From NCBI RefSeq assembly GCF_009733535.1, contig NZ_SMMI01000011.1, forward strand, positions 1-64,000: a stretch of 64,000 bases of DNA, written 5' to 3'. This stretch comes from Sphingobacterium endophyticum. Its GTDB lineage: Bacteria; Bacteroidota; Bacteroidia; Sphingobacteriales; Sphingobacteriaceae. Shown piece after piece: positions 37,667-47,251 of this stretch. Both the position numbers and the translations under genes were made by a program. Under the pieces are notes generated by a model, which saw only the letters and a program-made list of their open reading frames with translations, searched no databases and was not told the origin of the DNA. How positions within the stretch are numbered: the stretch's first letter is position 1; each line of letters opens with the position of its first letter.

Positions 37667-38401
37667 GTGGCAGATAGTTTAGTTATTATTCCAACATACA
37701 ACGAAAAGGAAAACATTGAACGCATTATTCGTAAAGTCTTTTCCTTAGAAGTAGAGTTTCATATTCTTATTGTTGATGATGGTTCTCCTGATGGAACAGC
37801 TAGTATTGTTAAAAGCTTGCAACAGGAAGAGTTTTCAGGCAAGTTATTTATCGAAGAAAGAAAAGGAAAGTTAGGTTTGGGTACGGCCTATATTCACGGA
37901 TTCAAATGGGCTTTAAAGCATGATTATGAATATGTATTTGAAATGGATGCGGACTTTAGCCATAACCCCGATGACCTAATCAGACTGCGTGATACCTGTA
38001 AGAACGGCGGAGCTGATATGTGTATCGGTTCTCGGTACATCAAAGGAGTGAATGTTGTAAATTGGCCTATGAACAGGGTGTTAATGTCTTATTTCGCCTC
38101 TGCTTATGTCAGGTTAATAACCAGGATTAATATTCAAGACGCTACGGCCGGATTTGTTTGTTTTCGAAGGACTGTTTTGGAAACCATTCCACTTGATCAA
38201 ATCAAGTTTGTAGGTTATGCATTTCAGATTGAAATGAAATTTACTGCAATCCAATATGGATTCAATGTGGTTGAAATTCCAATTATATTTACCGACAGAA
38301 CATTAGGAACTTCCAAAATGAGCACTAAGATTTTTAAGGAAGCTTTTTTTGGTGTAATTCAGATGAAAATTGGAAGCTTCTTTAAGAAGTATGAAAGATA
38401 A
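37667..38401 (+). CDS. polyprenol-phosphate mannosyltransferase-like GT2 glycosyltransferase
   Basis: 244 residues from GTG 37667; the protein begins directly with the strand LVIIPTYNEKENIERII that opens GT-A domains, so no earlier start is needed. IVDDGSPDGT (36-44) binds the nucleotide sugar, MDADFSHNPDDL holds the metal-binding DxD, and AGFVCFRRTVL and FTDRTLGTSKMS are the dolichol-phosphate-mannose-synthase style blocks. It lacks C-terminal membrane helices, as in soluble DPM1/Ppm1. Likely transfers mannose (or a related sugar) to a polyprenyl phosphate at the inner membrane. It sits 27 bp upstream of ruvB. Confidence 0.9.
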   Translation: MADSLVIIPTYNEKENIERIIRKVFSLEVEFHILIVDDGSPDGTASIVKSLQQEEFSGKLFIEERKGKLGLGTAYIHGFKWALKHDYEYVFEMDADFSHNPDDLIRLRDTCKNGGADMCIGSRYIKGVNVVNWPMNRVLMSYFASAYVRLITRINIQDATAGFVCFRRTVLETIPLDQIKFVGYAFQIEMKFTAIQYGFNVVEIPIIFTDRTLGTSKMSTKIFKEAFFGVIQMKIGSFFKKYER

Positions 38402-38428
38402 TGTTTAATAAAAATAGAGTCTCACAAT

Positions 38429-39451
38429 ATGAATGAAAATCTTGATCCTAACCCAGAACGATTAACGCCTACAGACAAAGATTTGGAGCGCGTTCTTCGA
38501 CCGCAAAGTTTTGAAGACTTTACTGGTCAGGCTAAGATATTGGAGAACCTTTCTATTTTCGTTAAAGCAGCAAAATTAAGAGGCGAAGCTCTTGACCATG
38601 TTCTATTGCATGGGCCTCCCGGATTGGGAAAAACAACGCTTTCTCATATCATCGCCAATGAAATGGGAGTTGGTATTAAGATTACTTCCGGGCCGGTTCT
38701 GGATAAACCTGGAGATTTAGCTGGACTCTTGACCAACCTTGATGAAGGAGATATATTGTTTATTGATGAGATTCACCGTTTAAGCCCTCTGGTGGAAGAA
38801 TATTTATATTCCGCAATGGAGGACTTTAAAATTGATATCATGCTGGAAACAGGACCAAATGCACGTTCTGTACAAATTTCTTTAAATCCTTTTACATTAG
38901 TAGGTGCTACAACACGTTCAGGTCTCTTAACAGCTCCTTTGCGTGCTCGATTTGGAATTAATTCTAGACTTCAATATTATGATTCCAAACTATTAACAGA
39001 TATCGTCATGCGTTCTGCTATCATTTTAAAGGTGCCAATTTCTGAAGAAGGTGCTTTTGAAATCGCAAGGCGAAGTAGAGGAACTCCTAGAATTGCAAAT
39101 GCATTACTCCGTAGAACACGTGATTTCGCACAAATCAAAGGTAATGGCTCCATTGATAAAGCTATTTCTCAATTTGCTTTGAATGCATTAAATGTTGATG
39201 AACATGGACTGGATGAAATGGATAATAAGATTCTGAGTACGATAATTGAAAAATTTAAAGGTGGTCCTGTAGGCTTGAAAACTATTGCAACTGCAGTCGG
39301 AGAGGATGAAGGAACTATTGAAGAAGTATATGAACCATTCTTAATCCAAGAAGGGTATCTGATGAGAACATCTCGAGGCAGGGAATGTACAGAAATGGCT
39401 TTTAAGCATTTAGGCAAAAATCATTTTAATAAAGGAAATACCTTATTTTAA
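38429..39451 (+). CDS. ruvB: Holliday junction branch migration helicase RuvB
   Basis: 340 residues. AAA+ motor of the RuvABC resolvasome. [11 protein letters not shown] (about 24-34), Walker A GPPGLGKT (62-69), Walker [19 protein letters not shown] with the RuvB-specific beta-hairpin following, sensor [18 protein letters not shown], arginine finger in [17 protein letters not shown], and the winged-helix end ([32 protein letters not shown]). Complete. Its last 9 bp overlap the end of the convergent gene on the other strand, with no terminator between them. Confidence 0.97.
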   Translation: MNENLDPNPERLTPTDKDLERVLRPQSFEDFTGQAKILENLSIFVKAAKLRGEALDHVLLHGPPGLGKTTLSHIIANEMGVGIKITSGPVLDKPGDLAGLLTNLDEGDILFIDEIHRLSPLVEEYLYSAMEDFKIDIMLETGPNARSVQISLNPFTLVGATTRSGLLTAPLRARFGINSRLQYYDSKLLTDIVMRSAIILKVPISEEGAFEIARRSRGTPRIANALLRRTRDFAQIKGNGSIDKAISQFALNALNVDEHGLDEMDNKILSTIIEKFKGGPVGLKTIATAVGEDEGTIEEVYEPFLIQEGYLMRTSRGRECTEMAFKHLGKNHFNKGNTLF

Positions 39452-39994
39452 TTTGCCGAGCTTATTCAATATTTTGATACCTCTGCTTCTTAAGGCAGGG
39501 GTATTTTCTTTTTCTAAATCCAGTTCGATCAATAGCTTTAATTCAATTGCCAACCAATCGTAGTAGGGGATTAACCCAAAAAGGATATCATAAGCATTCA
39601 CCTTTACTGCAACAGGACATGTGATATCTTCTATTAATTTAAAGCTTTTTTCAAGCATTTTTTCCAATTCAGAATCTGATAAGATGATCGTTTCATTTTT
39701 CTTAGATAATAACCACATCATTAATTTTGAATAACTTCTTAAACTGCTCCAATTCTTAAGTTGGCTGTAATTCTCTACCAAATCTTCGTAGATACTGTCA
39801 AAATGCTTATTATTTTTAAGAAGGATATGTTCCAAAGCCCAGGAACTTCTAAAACAAAGTCGAGGTTCTTTTTCAAGAATACTCCATTCCAATAAAGTAT
39901 TGAGGTCTATTTCTTTTAAAAGTTCCTCATTGAATTCAGAAGCCCCAAAATGATTTAGGGCTTCTTTCAATATTTCTGTTTTCTTTGATGTCAT
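39443..39994 (-). CDS. conserved hypothetical alpha-helical (HEAT-like) protein
   Basis: 183 residues; no named family recognised. It is predicted almost entirely helical with repeated pairs of amphipathic helices ([82 protein letters not shown]), resembling HEAT/armadillo-type adaptors. No signal peptide. The start codon directly abuts the stop of the S9 peptidase upstream (39994/39995), so the two are one transcript. The gene overlaps the ruvB 3' end by 9 bp. Confidence 0.7.
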   Translation of the reverse strand: MTSKKTEILKEALNHFGASEFNEELLKEIDLNTLLEWSILEKEPRLCFRSSWALEHILLKNNKHFDSIYEDLVENYSQLKNWSSLRSYSKLMMWLLSKKNETIILSDSELEKMLEKSFKLIEDITCPVAVKVNAYDILFGLIPYYDWLAIELKLLIELDLEKENTPALRSRGIKILNKLGKLK

Positions 39995-42478
39995 TTACTT
40001 TGTAGGTTTTTCCCTATTCATTTCCATGATGTCTGTTTCTTGCATTTCAGATGCCCCTAGTAAATGTTGGCTGAAATAATCTGCCATTCTCCAAAAGAAG
40101 TATTCTGTCATATCTCCAAAACCATGTCTTTGTCCTGGCAACAACAAGAAATCAAATCGTTTATTTGCTCTTATTAACGCATCTACCATTCGAATTGAAT
40201 TGGCAGGGTGAACATTGTTATCTATATCACCAGTTGCAATTAACAATTTTCCTTTCAAGTTTTTCGCAAGTTCAGTGTTCTTTTGAATATTATACGAGAA
40301 TGTAGTATCTCCTTTGGCGCTTATTTCTTCTTTAACACCGTGATGTCTTTCACTCCACCAACGATTATAAATATTGTTTTCATGGTTTCCTGCTCCAGAT
40401 ACCGCTACTTTAAAAAAGTCAGGGTAAACCAACATTGCTGCAGTAGACATAAATCCACCACCTGAGTGTCCCGTAATTCCAACTTTTGTTATATCAATAA
40501 AAGGATGCTGATCTGCAAGTTGTTCAGCAACTACTTTTTTATCCTCCAATCCATAATCTCTTAAATTTCCATATCCATAAGTATGGTACCATTTAGATCT
40601 CGATGGGTGGCCCCCTCTATTCCCAACGGAAACAACGATGAAACCCATTTGTGCCAATCGATCTATACGATCCATTGATCTACCGAAACTTTTGTTTACC
40701 GCTTCTGTTTGTGGTCCTGGGTAAACATATTCAATGATAGGGTAGGTTTTTGTTGAATCGAAATCAAATGGCTTATACATGACCCCATAAAGATCGGTAA
40801 TCCCATCTCCAGCCTTAACTTTGAATGGTTCAGGAAATTTATACCCAGCCGCCATTAAATTAGAAAGATCAGTTTCTTCTAACTTCATCAACAGTTGACC
40901 GGTTGAACTATATAAGTTGCTCACAGGTGCCGTATTTACCCTTGAAAAATTGTCAATGAAATAATTACTGCTTTCACTCGCCAAAACTTGATGATCAAAA
41001 TCTCCAGGAGTTAATAATTTAATCGCTCCGCCGTTTTTATTTACAGAATAATAATAACTGTAATAGGGATCAATATTTTTTTCTTTTCCATTAGCAACGA
41101 AATATAAAGTGCCTGACGCTTCAATATACCTCGTTAAATCATCACAATGAAATGATCCTTTGGTTATTTGATTTACTAATGTTCCGTTTTTATTATATAA
41201 ATAAAAATGTCCCCAACCATCTCTCTGCGACCAATGAATTAACTGAGAACCATTATTTACAAGATAGGGTTTCTTCACGTCTAAATAGACATTAGAACGT
41301 TCCTCTATAACTGTTCTAGTTTGTCCATTAATATTCACAGCAACAATGTCGATTCTTTTTAAGTCTCTGCTTGATCGTGCTATATAAAATTCTTCATTAT
41401 CACCTAACCAATAGTTTATAAAATGCTTACCCTTGTAACTATCTTTATTCCGGTCTTTATTCCAATTGCTGATAGTTTGATTTTTAAAGGCTGAGACATT
41501 AACTTGTTTTGCTGAATGGTTTGCAGCATCAAAAATATAAAATTCAACCTCAGTGGAGTCAGTTTCCCCAGGCATTAAATATTTATAAGTTTCAAGTGTT
41601 GGTCGTTTAGCTGCAACATTATTGATTACCCATAAAGCTGAATATTCTCTATTGTCTTTGCGGGTTAAAGTAAAATATTTGCCATTAGGAGACCAATTGA
41701 TCCACACAGGTTTTCTCTTTTTCTTTTCCTCTTCTTCTGATTTTTTGTCGCCTGTAGTAACACTATATTCATCTCCACCCCATGCATAATATTGAACACC
41801 ATCTTTTGTAATTTGATTTTCAACAATAGTGGAGTCCTTTTCATCTTTTTGAGCTTTTAGATAATTGGAATAGTCCATCCAATATAAATTGTAATTCTTT
41901 GCATAATAAACCCTTGATGTATCAGGGTTAAAGTTTGCCCAGAATAATTTAGTTTTCTCTTTGCTCTCCTCGCTCAACTCTTTTAGATTGTTGTTAGATA
42001 GGTTGTATTCAAAATAAAAAAGTTTCTTTTTAATGGAATCTTTTTTATTCGTTAATTTTTTGATCTCTTCTTTTGTTTTTACAGTGTCTTTGCTGCTTTG
42101 GACTTCAAATCGAATTAGGTTCTCATTGTCCATAAATCTAAGATTCCTGATTTCAAGATGTTGTGCATCAAAAGGATTTTTAACAATTGAAGTTATACGT
42201 GCGGCCATCTCAGCATGATCAAACAGTTCGGATTTCTTTTTCGTTTTTGGGTCAACCAAATACCATTTTTTACCGCTCGGACTGTTGTATTCATACCAAA
42301 ATTTGTCTCCAAAATTAATCCAGTTTGGATTTACCTCTGTAGAAAAAATTAATTTGCTCAGTTTACTGGGCGAGAATTTGGATGCAAGTTGGTAATTTGG
42401 TTTGGCTAAGGTAGACTTTTCCTGACCTTGACTAAGAGAAATACTTAGCAAAAAAATGAGGGATAATAAATACTTCAT
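39995..42478 (-). CDS. dipeptidyl-peptidase IV-like serine peptidase (family S9)
   Basis: 827 residues. Signal peptide 1-18 (SISLSQG-Q). An eight-bladed propeller region (about 60-560) is followed by the alpha/beta-hydrolase domain. The catalytic triad reads Ser672 in GITGHSGGGFMS, Asp753 in TGDIDNNVHPANS and His785 in PGQRHGFGD; the spacing (81 and 32 residues) closely matches mammalian DPP4 (78 and 32). Exported, probably periplasmic, cleaving dipeptides (often X-Pro) from peptide N-termini. This fits an organism with several peptide transporters. A long charged insert (KSEEEEKKKRKP, about 250) is typical of Bacteroidota members. Confidence 0.92.
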   Translation of the reverse strand: MKYLLSLIFLLSISLSQGQEKSTLAKPNYQLASKFSPSKLSKLIFSTEVNPNWINFGDKFWYEYNSPSGKKWYLVDPKTKKKSELFDHAEMAARITSIVKNPFDAQHLEIRNLRFMDNENLIRFEVQSSKDTVKTKEEIKKLTNKKDSIKKKLFYFEYNLSNNNLKELSEESKEKTKLFWANFNPDTSRVYYAKNYNLYWMDYSNYLKAQKDEKDSTIVENQITKDGVQYYAWGGDEYSVTTGDKKSEEEEKKKRKPVWINWSPNGKYFTLTRKDNREYSALWVINNVAAKRPTLETYKYLMPGETDSTEVEFYIFDAANHSAKQVNVSAFKNQTISNWNKDRNKDSYKGKHFINYWLGDNEEFYIARSSRDLKRIDIVAVNINGQTRTVIEERSNVYLDVKKPYLVNNGSQLIHWSQRDGWGHFYLYNKNGTLVNQITKGSFHCDDLTRYIEASGTLYFVANGKEKNIDPYYSYYYSVNKNGGAIKLLTPGDFDHQVLASESSNYFIDNFSRVNTAPVSNLYSSTGQLLMKLEETDLSNLMAAGYKFPEPFKVKAGDGITDLYGVMYKPFDFDSTKTYPIIEYVYPGPQTEAVNKSFGRSMDRIDRLAQMGFIVVSVGNRGGHPSRSKWYHTYGYGNLRDYGLEDKKVVAEQLADQHPFIDITKVGITGHSGGGFMSTAAMLVYPDFFKVAVSGAGNHENNIYNRWWSERHHGVKEEISAKGDTTFSYNIQKNTELAKNLKGKLLIATGDIDNNVHPANSIRMVDALIRANKRFDFLLLPGQRHGFGDMTEYFFWRMADYFSQHLLGASEMQETDIMEMNREKPTK

Positions 42479-42563
42479 TAGATTAAATTAGTCATAATTA
42501 ATCTGCGAAAATATCCTTTTATATGGCTAAAAAAGAAGCTAAACTGTATTATTTTTGATAGGA

Positions 42564-43988
42564 TTAACCTTCATAGAATTTCTCATTAAAATTAACGAGA
42601 AATAGTTCTTGGGTTGCCCTTGTAATTGCAGTATATAGCCAGCGCATAAACTCAGTGGTCAACATTTCATCTGTCATATATCCTTGATCTACAAATACCA
42701 ACGGCCACTGTCCACCTTGAGCTTTGTGGCAGGTTATCGCATAGGCAAATTTTATTTGCAAGGCATTGTAGTATGGATCCTTTTTTATCGCATCCATACG
42801 GTCTTTTTTCGTTGGAATATCCTTATAATCTTCAGCTATACTGTTGTAAAGTTCTTGCTGTTTATCATATGGGAGGTTCGGCGAATCTACATATAGACTA
42901 TCTAAAAGTACCCTGCATCGGATTGCATCACCTTCATTGTTGTCCATAAATTCTAAAAATAGATCTGCGAATCTGAAACCATGCATTTCATGTACATTGG
43001 ATACTTTCTTAATGATGGCCATGTCACCATTTGCGATAAATCCGGTGTTTTTTTCATCATTTTCCTGCAACCAATAATAGTTGTTTTTTACAATCATGAT
43101 GATGTCCCCGCCGGTAATCTCTTCATCTCGAAAGAGTATTTGATTTCTTATATGCTGATTATATAGGTTTGCTGACTTATTTGATCGACAAATTACCATG
43201 GAATTTTCTAAGCCAAACTTATCATAAGCATAATGTAATCCTTCAATTAAACGCTCACCATTCATCCTGAATATATCCTTAAAGGATTTTGTTATGAATT
43301 GAGGATAGCTATATTCAGCAAATTCCTCATCTAATTTGATGTCATTCCTAATTTTAGTGGCATTATAAAGTATTCCGGAATTTTTATTTTGTCTTACGAC
43401 ATCCGTCAATTCATAAGAAAAAACATGTAGATCGAATTCTGAGCCCATGTATTCTGGATCTAATGCAGGGCTATTCACCAAACCTACTGGTGGCAATTGA
43501 GCAGTATCTCCAACTAACATTAGACAACAATTTTCCCCTGATTGAACATATTCTATCAAATCGTGCAAAAGCCCATTAGAAAACATACTATGACTTTCAT
43601 TGCTAATCATCGAGGCTTCATCAACAATGAATAATGTGTTTTCATGGTTGTTCTCTGCCAAAGTGAAACTCATATCCAATGAAGCAGCATTTTTCTTTCT
43701 ATAGATCTTTTTATGAATGGTAAGTGCATTTCGCCCGGAATATGATGACATGACCTTGGCTGCGCGGCCAGTTGGAGCCAGCAAAACAGATCTTTTTTGA
43801 AGACGACTTAAGGACTTAACTAATGCACTAATGATTGTGGTTTTTCCCGTCCCAGCATATCCTTTAAGTATAAAACAAGATTCTTCAGCAAACGTATATA
43901 AAAACTCGGAAAGAATCTCAAATACCTCTTCCTGCTGTTTGGTAGCTTGATGTGAAAATTGTTGAATTAGGGTATCTTTTATATGCAC
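42564..43988 (-). CDS. RecD/Pif1-like superfamily I DNA helicase
   Basis: 474 residues starting at GTG (43986-43988). Walker A GYAGTGKT at 43-50, motif Ia APTGRAAKVMSS, DEAS box at 123-126, motif III LVGDTAQLPPVG, and a C-terminal UvrD/RecD domain with YAITCHKAQGGQWPLVFV and LYTAITRATQELFLV. It is shorter than RecD and lacks the RecD N-terminal helical domains, so a stand-alone Pif1/Dda-type DNA helicase is the best call. A strong minus-strand promoter (TTG, 19 bp, TAACTTTG) places the -7 box only 4 bp before the GTG, so the message may be leaderless. Confidence 0.9.
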   Translation of the reverse strand: MHIKDTLIQQFSHQATKQQEEVFEILSEFLYTFAEESCFILKGYAGTGKTTIISALVKSLSRLQKRSVLLAPTGRAAKVMSSYSGRNALTIHKKIYRKKNAASLDMSFTLAENNHENTLFIVDEASMISNESHSMFSNGLLHDLIEYVQSGENCCLMLVGDTAQLPPVGLVNSPALDPEYMGSEFDLHVFSYELTDVVRQNKNSGILYNATKIRNDIKLDEEFAEYSYPQFITKSFKDIFRMNGERLIEGLHYAYDKFGLENSMVICRSNKSANLYNQHIRNQILFRDEEITGGDIIMIVKNNYYWLQENDEKNTGFIANGDMAIIKKVSNVHEMHGFRFADLFLEFMDNNEGDAIRCRVLLDSLYVDSPNLPYDKQQELYNSIAEDYKDIPTKKDRMDAIKKDPYYNALQIKFAYAITCHKAQGGQWPLVFVDQGYMTDEMLTTEFMRWLYTAITRATQELFLVNFNEKFYEG

Positions 43989-43992
43989 AATC

Positions 43993-44040
43993 CAAAGTTA
44001 TCCAAAAGGTTGGTCAATCCAATTTTAAAAACTAATTTTG
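43993..44040. promoter_or_regulatory. interleaved divergent promoters
   Basis: Minus-strand promoter: TTG at 44022-44020, 19 bp, TAACTTTG at 44000-43993. Plus-strand promoter: TTG at 44010-44012, 20 bp, TAATTTTG at 44033-44040. Both match the Bacteroidota consensus. The -33 element of each lies inside the spacer of the other, so two polymerases cannot bind at once. Confidence 0.72.
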
Positions 44041-44060
44041 TGAGATACCATCAGTAAAGA

Positions 44061-44846
44061 ATGAATTATACTTCAAAACATTTTCATCTACATTATATAA
44101 CGCAATATACCTTGATAGTGAAAGCAAATTATCAATACGATAAGCTATTTGTTATCGATCAGGATAATCAGCTTTTGATGTATATGAATTTCGAAAGCCA
44201 TGCTCCATCAGAAGAAGCCCTAAAGTTATTGAGTTTACCATTTCAAAACGTATTTGTGAGTATCCCAACTCATAATTTAACTTTTATTCCTGATGATTTA
44301 TTTCAAGAGGTTGATTTAGAAAAATTTCATGAATTTATGGAGAATCCATCTCAGGAAATGATAAGGAGTTCTATTGATTTCCTACAGATTCAGGCTTTGT
44401 TTCAATATGATGTATTACTTTTCCACCGATGGAAAACACTTTTTCCGGATGCTAAATTTATTCCAGAATTTAAACTGAACCTCATTCAGGCTAGACCTTA
44501 CATTCCTTTGAAAGGGGATGTATTAGGGGTAGTTTTTGATGATAATTCAGCGGATATTTACCTATTTATTAATGGACAATTTAAGTTTTATAATACTTTT
44601 GAAATCATCAGTGATGATGATCTGAGTTATTTTCTACTTAATGTTTTTGATAATTTCGGAATTGATGCTAAGGTGAATAAGATTTTATATTCAGGAATCG
44701 AGATTGAAAATTCATTTTTAAACAAATTGAAATCCTTCTCAAATGAAATAGTTGAAATTAATGCTACGAAATCAGCGATTTCAACGGAGGAAGTTTCAGA
44801 AAATTTTGTGAAAAGTTATTTATTAGATTTACCCATATGCGAATAA
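44061..44846 (+). CDS. DUF3822-family protein
   Basis: 261 residues, no signal peptide or membrane span. I recognise it from memory as the Bacteroidota-specific DUF3822 family by its place directly before rsmD and by strand-rich text such as GDVLGVVFDDNSADIYLFINGQFKFYNTFEI, which resembles the phosphate-binding hairpins of actin/ASKHA-fold proteins. Function unknown. It overlaps rsmD by 10 bp, so translation is coupled, and coaD follows. A consensus promoter sits 20 bp upstream of the ATG. Confidence 0.7.
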   Translation: MNYTSKHFHLHYITQYTLIVKANYQYDKLFVIDQDNQLLMYMNFESHAPSEEALKLLSLPFQNVFVSIPTHNLTFIPDDLFQEVDLEKFHEFMENPSQEMIRSSIDFLQIQALFQYDVLLFHRWKTLFPDAKFIPEFKLNLIQARPYIPLKGDVLGVVFDDNSADIYLFINGQFKFYNTFEIISDDDLSYFLLNVFDNFGIDAKVNKILYSGIEIENSFLNKLKSFSNEIVEINATKSAISTEEVSENFVKSYLLDLPICE

Positions 44847-45370
44847 TAGGAGGTAAGGCAGCAGGTTTGAGACTTAACCCACCACAAAACCTTCCTGTCA
44901 GACCAACAACTGATATTGCTAAAGAAGCCTTATTTAATATCTTAAACAACAAAATTGATTTTGATGGTTTGGAATGCCTTGATCTATTTGCTGGAACCGG
45001 TAATATATCTTTCGAATTAGCTTCAAGAGGTGCTGGAAAAGTTACCTCGGTTGACCTACATGGTAAGTGCATTCTTTATATTTCTGAAACTGCCAAAAAA
45101 CTTGATTTACAACAAATAAAAACACGTAAAGCAGATGTGTTTAAATATATTAAAGCCGATAAAGATAAATATGATTTAATTTTTGCCGATCCACCCTATG
45201 ACATAGGGCAATTACCCTTGTTAGCACAGATGGTCCTTGAGAATAATTTGTTGAAAGAAGATGGCTTATTAATTGTTGAGCACCCAAGTAACCGCAAAAT
45301 GTTGGAACATCCTAATTATGTTGAGACAAGACAGTATGGAAATTCATCTTTTAGCTTTTATACCATTTAA
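44837..45370 (+). CDS. rsmD: 16S rRNA (guanine-966-N2)-methyltransferase
   Basis: 177 residues. SAM-dependent N2-methylation of G966 (E. coli numbering) of 16S rRNA in the small-subunit head. The N-terminus MRIIGGKAAGLRL is the family start; RPTTDIAKEALFNIL follows. SAM motif I is LDLFAGTGNISFELASRGA, and the catalytic DPPY motif occurs as FADPPYD. Standard length. It overlaps the upstream DUF3822 gene by 10 bp and precedes coaD by 2 bp; the rsmD-coaD pairing is common across bacteria. Confidence 0.94.
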   Translation: MRIIGGKAAGLRLNPPQNLPVRPTTDIAKEALFNILNNKIDFDGLECLDLFAGTGNISFELASRGAGKVTSVDLHGKCILYISETAKKLDLQQIKTRKADVFKYIKADKDKYDLIFADPPYDIGQLPLLAQMVLENNLLKEDGLLIVEHPSNRKMLEHPNYVETRQYGNSSFSFYTI

Positions 45371-45372
45371 CT

Positions 45373-45846
45373 ATGAAAATAGCAGTTTTTCCAGGGTCAT
45401 TTGATCCTTTTACAATCGCTCATCAAGATCTTATTGCAAGAGCACAACCTCTTTTTGATAAAATTTATATTGCAATTGGTGTTAATAGCTCCAAAATTGG
45501 TATGATGGATGTTGAAAGTAGAAAAAATTCTATTACTGAATTATATCAGAATAATGAACAAATTGAGGTTAGTTTCTATAATGGATTGACCGTAGATTAT
45601 TGTCTATCAATTGGCGCTAATTTTATTTTAAGAGGTTTAAGGAACGGTACTGATTTAGATTACGAAAATATTATTGCGCAGAATAATTTATTATTGGCCC
45701 CTCAAGTCGAAACTTATTTTTTGGTAAGTAGGAGTGGAGAGGCCCATATTTCATCGACCATTGTTCGAGATATTTGGAAGAATAATGGTGATATCAGCCA
45801 TCTTGTTCCAAGTACTATTTTAAAGTATATTAATAAATCAAATTAA
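45373..45846 (+). CDS. coaD: phosphopantetheine adenylyltransferase
   Basis: 157 residues. Adenylylates 4'-phosphopantetheine to dephospho-CoA, the penultimate step of CoA synthesis. Nucleotidyltransferase signature PGSFDPFTIAHQDLI (the TxxH/HxGH-type motif appears as T-I-A-H) and the second motif ISSTIVRD. FILRGLRNGTDLDYE is also typical. Last gene of the DUF3822-rsmD-coaD operon. Its 3' end overlaps the convergent DEAD-box gene by 9 bp, with no terminator. Confidence 0.96.
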   Translation: MKIAVFPGSFDPFTIAHQDLIARAQPLFDKIYIAIGVNSSKIGMMDVESRKNSITELYQNNEQIEVSFYNGLTVDYCLSIGANFILRGLRNGTDLDYENIIAQNNLLLAPQVETYFLVSRSGEAHISSTIVRDIWKNNGDISHLVPSTILKYINKSN

Positions 45847-47148
45847 GTTAATCCTTACTTTTTGACCTTTTATTTTTCCGTTGCTTCCATTTTTAACAAC
45901 CGAATTTGCCACATCTGATTTAATTGCAATATAAGAATCATGTGGTTTTACTACGATTAAACCTAAATCTTCCTTTGAAACTCCTGGGAGATTAAGGATG
46001 TAACCAACTATATCCACCTTGTTAACTTTTTGCTTTTTACCAGCATTTATTCTTAAGGTCTTATACAAAGGTTCTTCAGGAATAGGATAGAATCCGTCTA
46101 AATCTATTAGCTCTGCATCTTCCAAGAAGGTAGCACCACGGTCTTCATCTGTAAGTATGCCATAGACAAATCCCTTTTGTCCATTCCTTCCAGCACGTCC
46201 ATTCCTATGTATAAAATCTTCCTCTTTGTACGGAAATTGATAATGAACGACATGGTTCATTTCTGGAATATCTAAACCTCTTGCAGCTAAATCTGTAGTT
46301 ATTAGGATATTTTGACTCCCATTTTTGATTTTAATAATCGTCAACTCGCGCATGAATTGCTCTAAACCTCCGTGATAGGGGATACTAGAAATTCCTTTGC
46401 CCTCAAGGATCTCCGAAATATTGTCCACTGCTTCTCGATGATTACAGAAAACTAAAACTCGTTCATTGCCTATTTTACAAAGTAATTTGAATAAAGATTC
46501 TAATTTGAGCTTCGAACTGCTCTTAACTTTATAATAGGTCAAGTCCGGCCTTAAAGCATTACTATCAAAATAATCTAATTTTATCGGATCATTAAGCCTT
46601 AGAAATGCTGGAATCTCTTCCATGTCGGTGGCAGAAGTTAGGATCTTATGTTTAACATCACGACATGCATTGACGATATAACTCAATTGATCCTGGAAAC
46701 CTAATTCTAAGGATTTATCAAATTCATCCAATACCAGCGTATGACAGTTCTCCAAAAGGGTAGGAACTCTGTCAATATGATAAATGATTCTGCCCGGTGT
46801 TCCAATAATCAATGCTGGATGCTGTTTTAACTTATCCTTCTCGATTTGATTATTGTTACCTCCATATAAGAGGGCAACATTCAAACTACTATTCATTTGT
46901 TTAATAACAGATTCAATTTGAAGTGCCAATTCTCTCGTTGGTACAACAATCATTGCATTCGCGCCTTTTGCAAGGTTATCGCCAAGTAGTTTGAATAATA
47001 ATAAACTGAATGCTAATGTTTTGCCGGAACCAGTTGGGGATAATAAAACAAAATCTCGTTCATGACTGAACTGTTTTAGAGCCTCTTCCTGCATTGGATT
47101 CAACTCTTCTATGTTCAGATTTTTTAAATAGGTATTTAAATGTTGCAT
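45838..47148 (-). CDS. DbpA-like DEAD-box RNA helicase with DEFD motif
   Basis: 436 residues from ATG 47146-47148. Q-motif region LNPMQEEAL, Walker A SPTGSGKT (37-44), motif Ia PTRELALQ, motif II DEFD (141-144) instead of DEAD, motif III SAT, motif VI HRNGRAGRNG. The C-terminal 60 residues (KVDIVGYILNLPGVSKEDLGLIVVK...) are the DbpA RNA-binding domain that recognises 23S rRNA hairpin 92 in DbpA, so a role in 50S assembly is likely. An exact -7 box TAATTTTG lies at 47159-47152, 3 bp before this ATG, which rules out the in-frame ATG 15 bp further upstream. Confidence 0.88.
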   Translation of the reverse strand: MQHLNTYLKNLNIEELNPMQEEALKQFSHERDFVLLSPTGSGKTLAFSLLLFKLLGDNLAKGANAMIVVPTRELALQIESVIKQMNSSLNVALLYGGNNNQIEKDKLKQHPALIIGTPGRIIYHIDRVPTLLENCHTLVLDEFDKSLELGFQDQLSYIVNACRDVKHKILTSATDMEEIPAFLRLNDPIKLDYFDSNALRPDLTYYKVKSSSKLKLESLFKLLCKIGNERVLVFCNHREAVDNISEILEGKGISSIPYHGGLEQFMRELTIIKIKNGSQNILITTDLAARGLDIPEMNHVVHYQFPYKEEDFIHRNGRAGRNGQKGFVYGILTDEDRGATFLEDAELIDLDGFYPIPEEPLYKTLRINAGKKQKVNKVDIVGYILNLPGVSKEDLGLIVVKPHDSYIAIKSDVANSVVKNGSNGKIKGQKVRINLI

Positions 47149-47251
47149 AGACAAAATTATCATTAATGATTGGATTTATCCTTATGATTTTAAAATGACA
47201 ATAAATAAATCTAATTGATTTTTTTGGCACAGACTTTGAATATTAGTTAGT

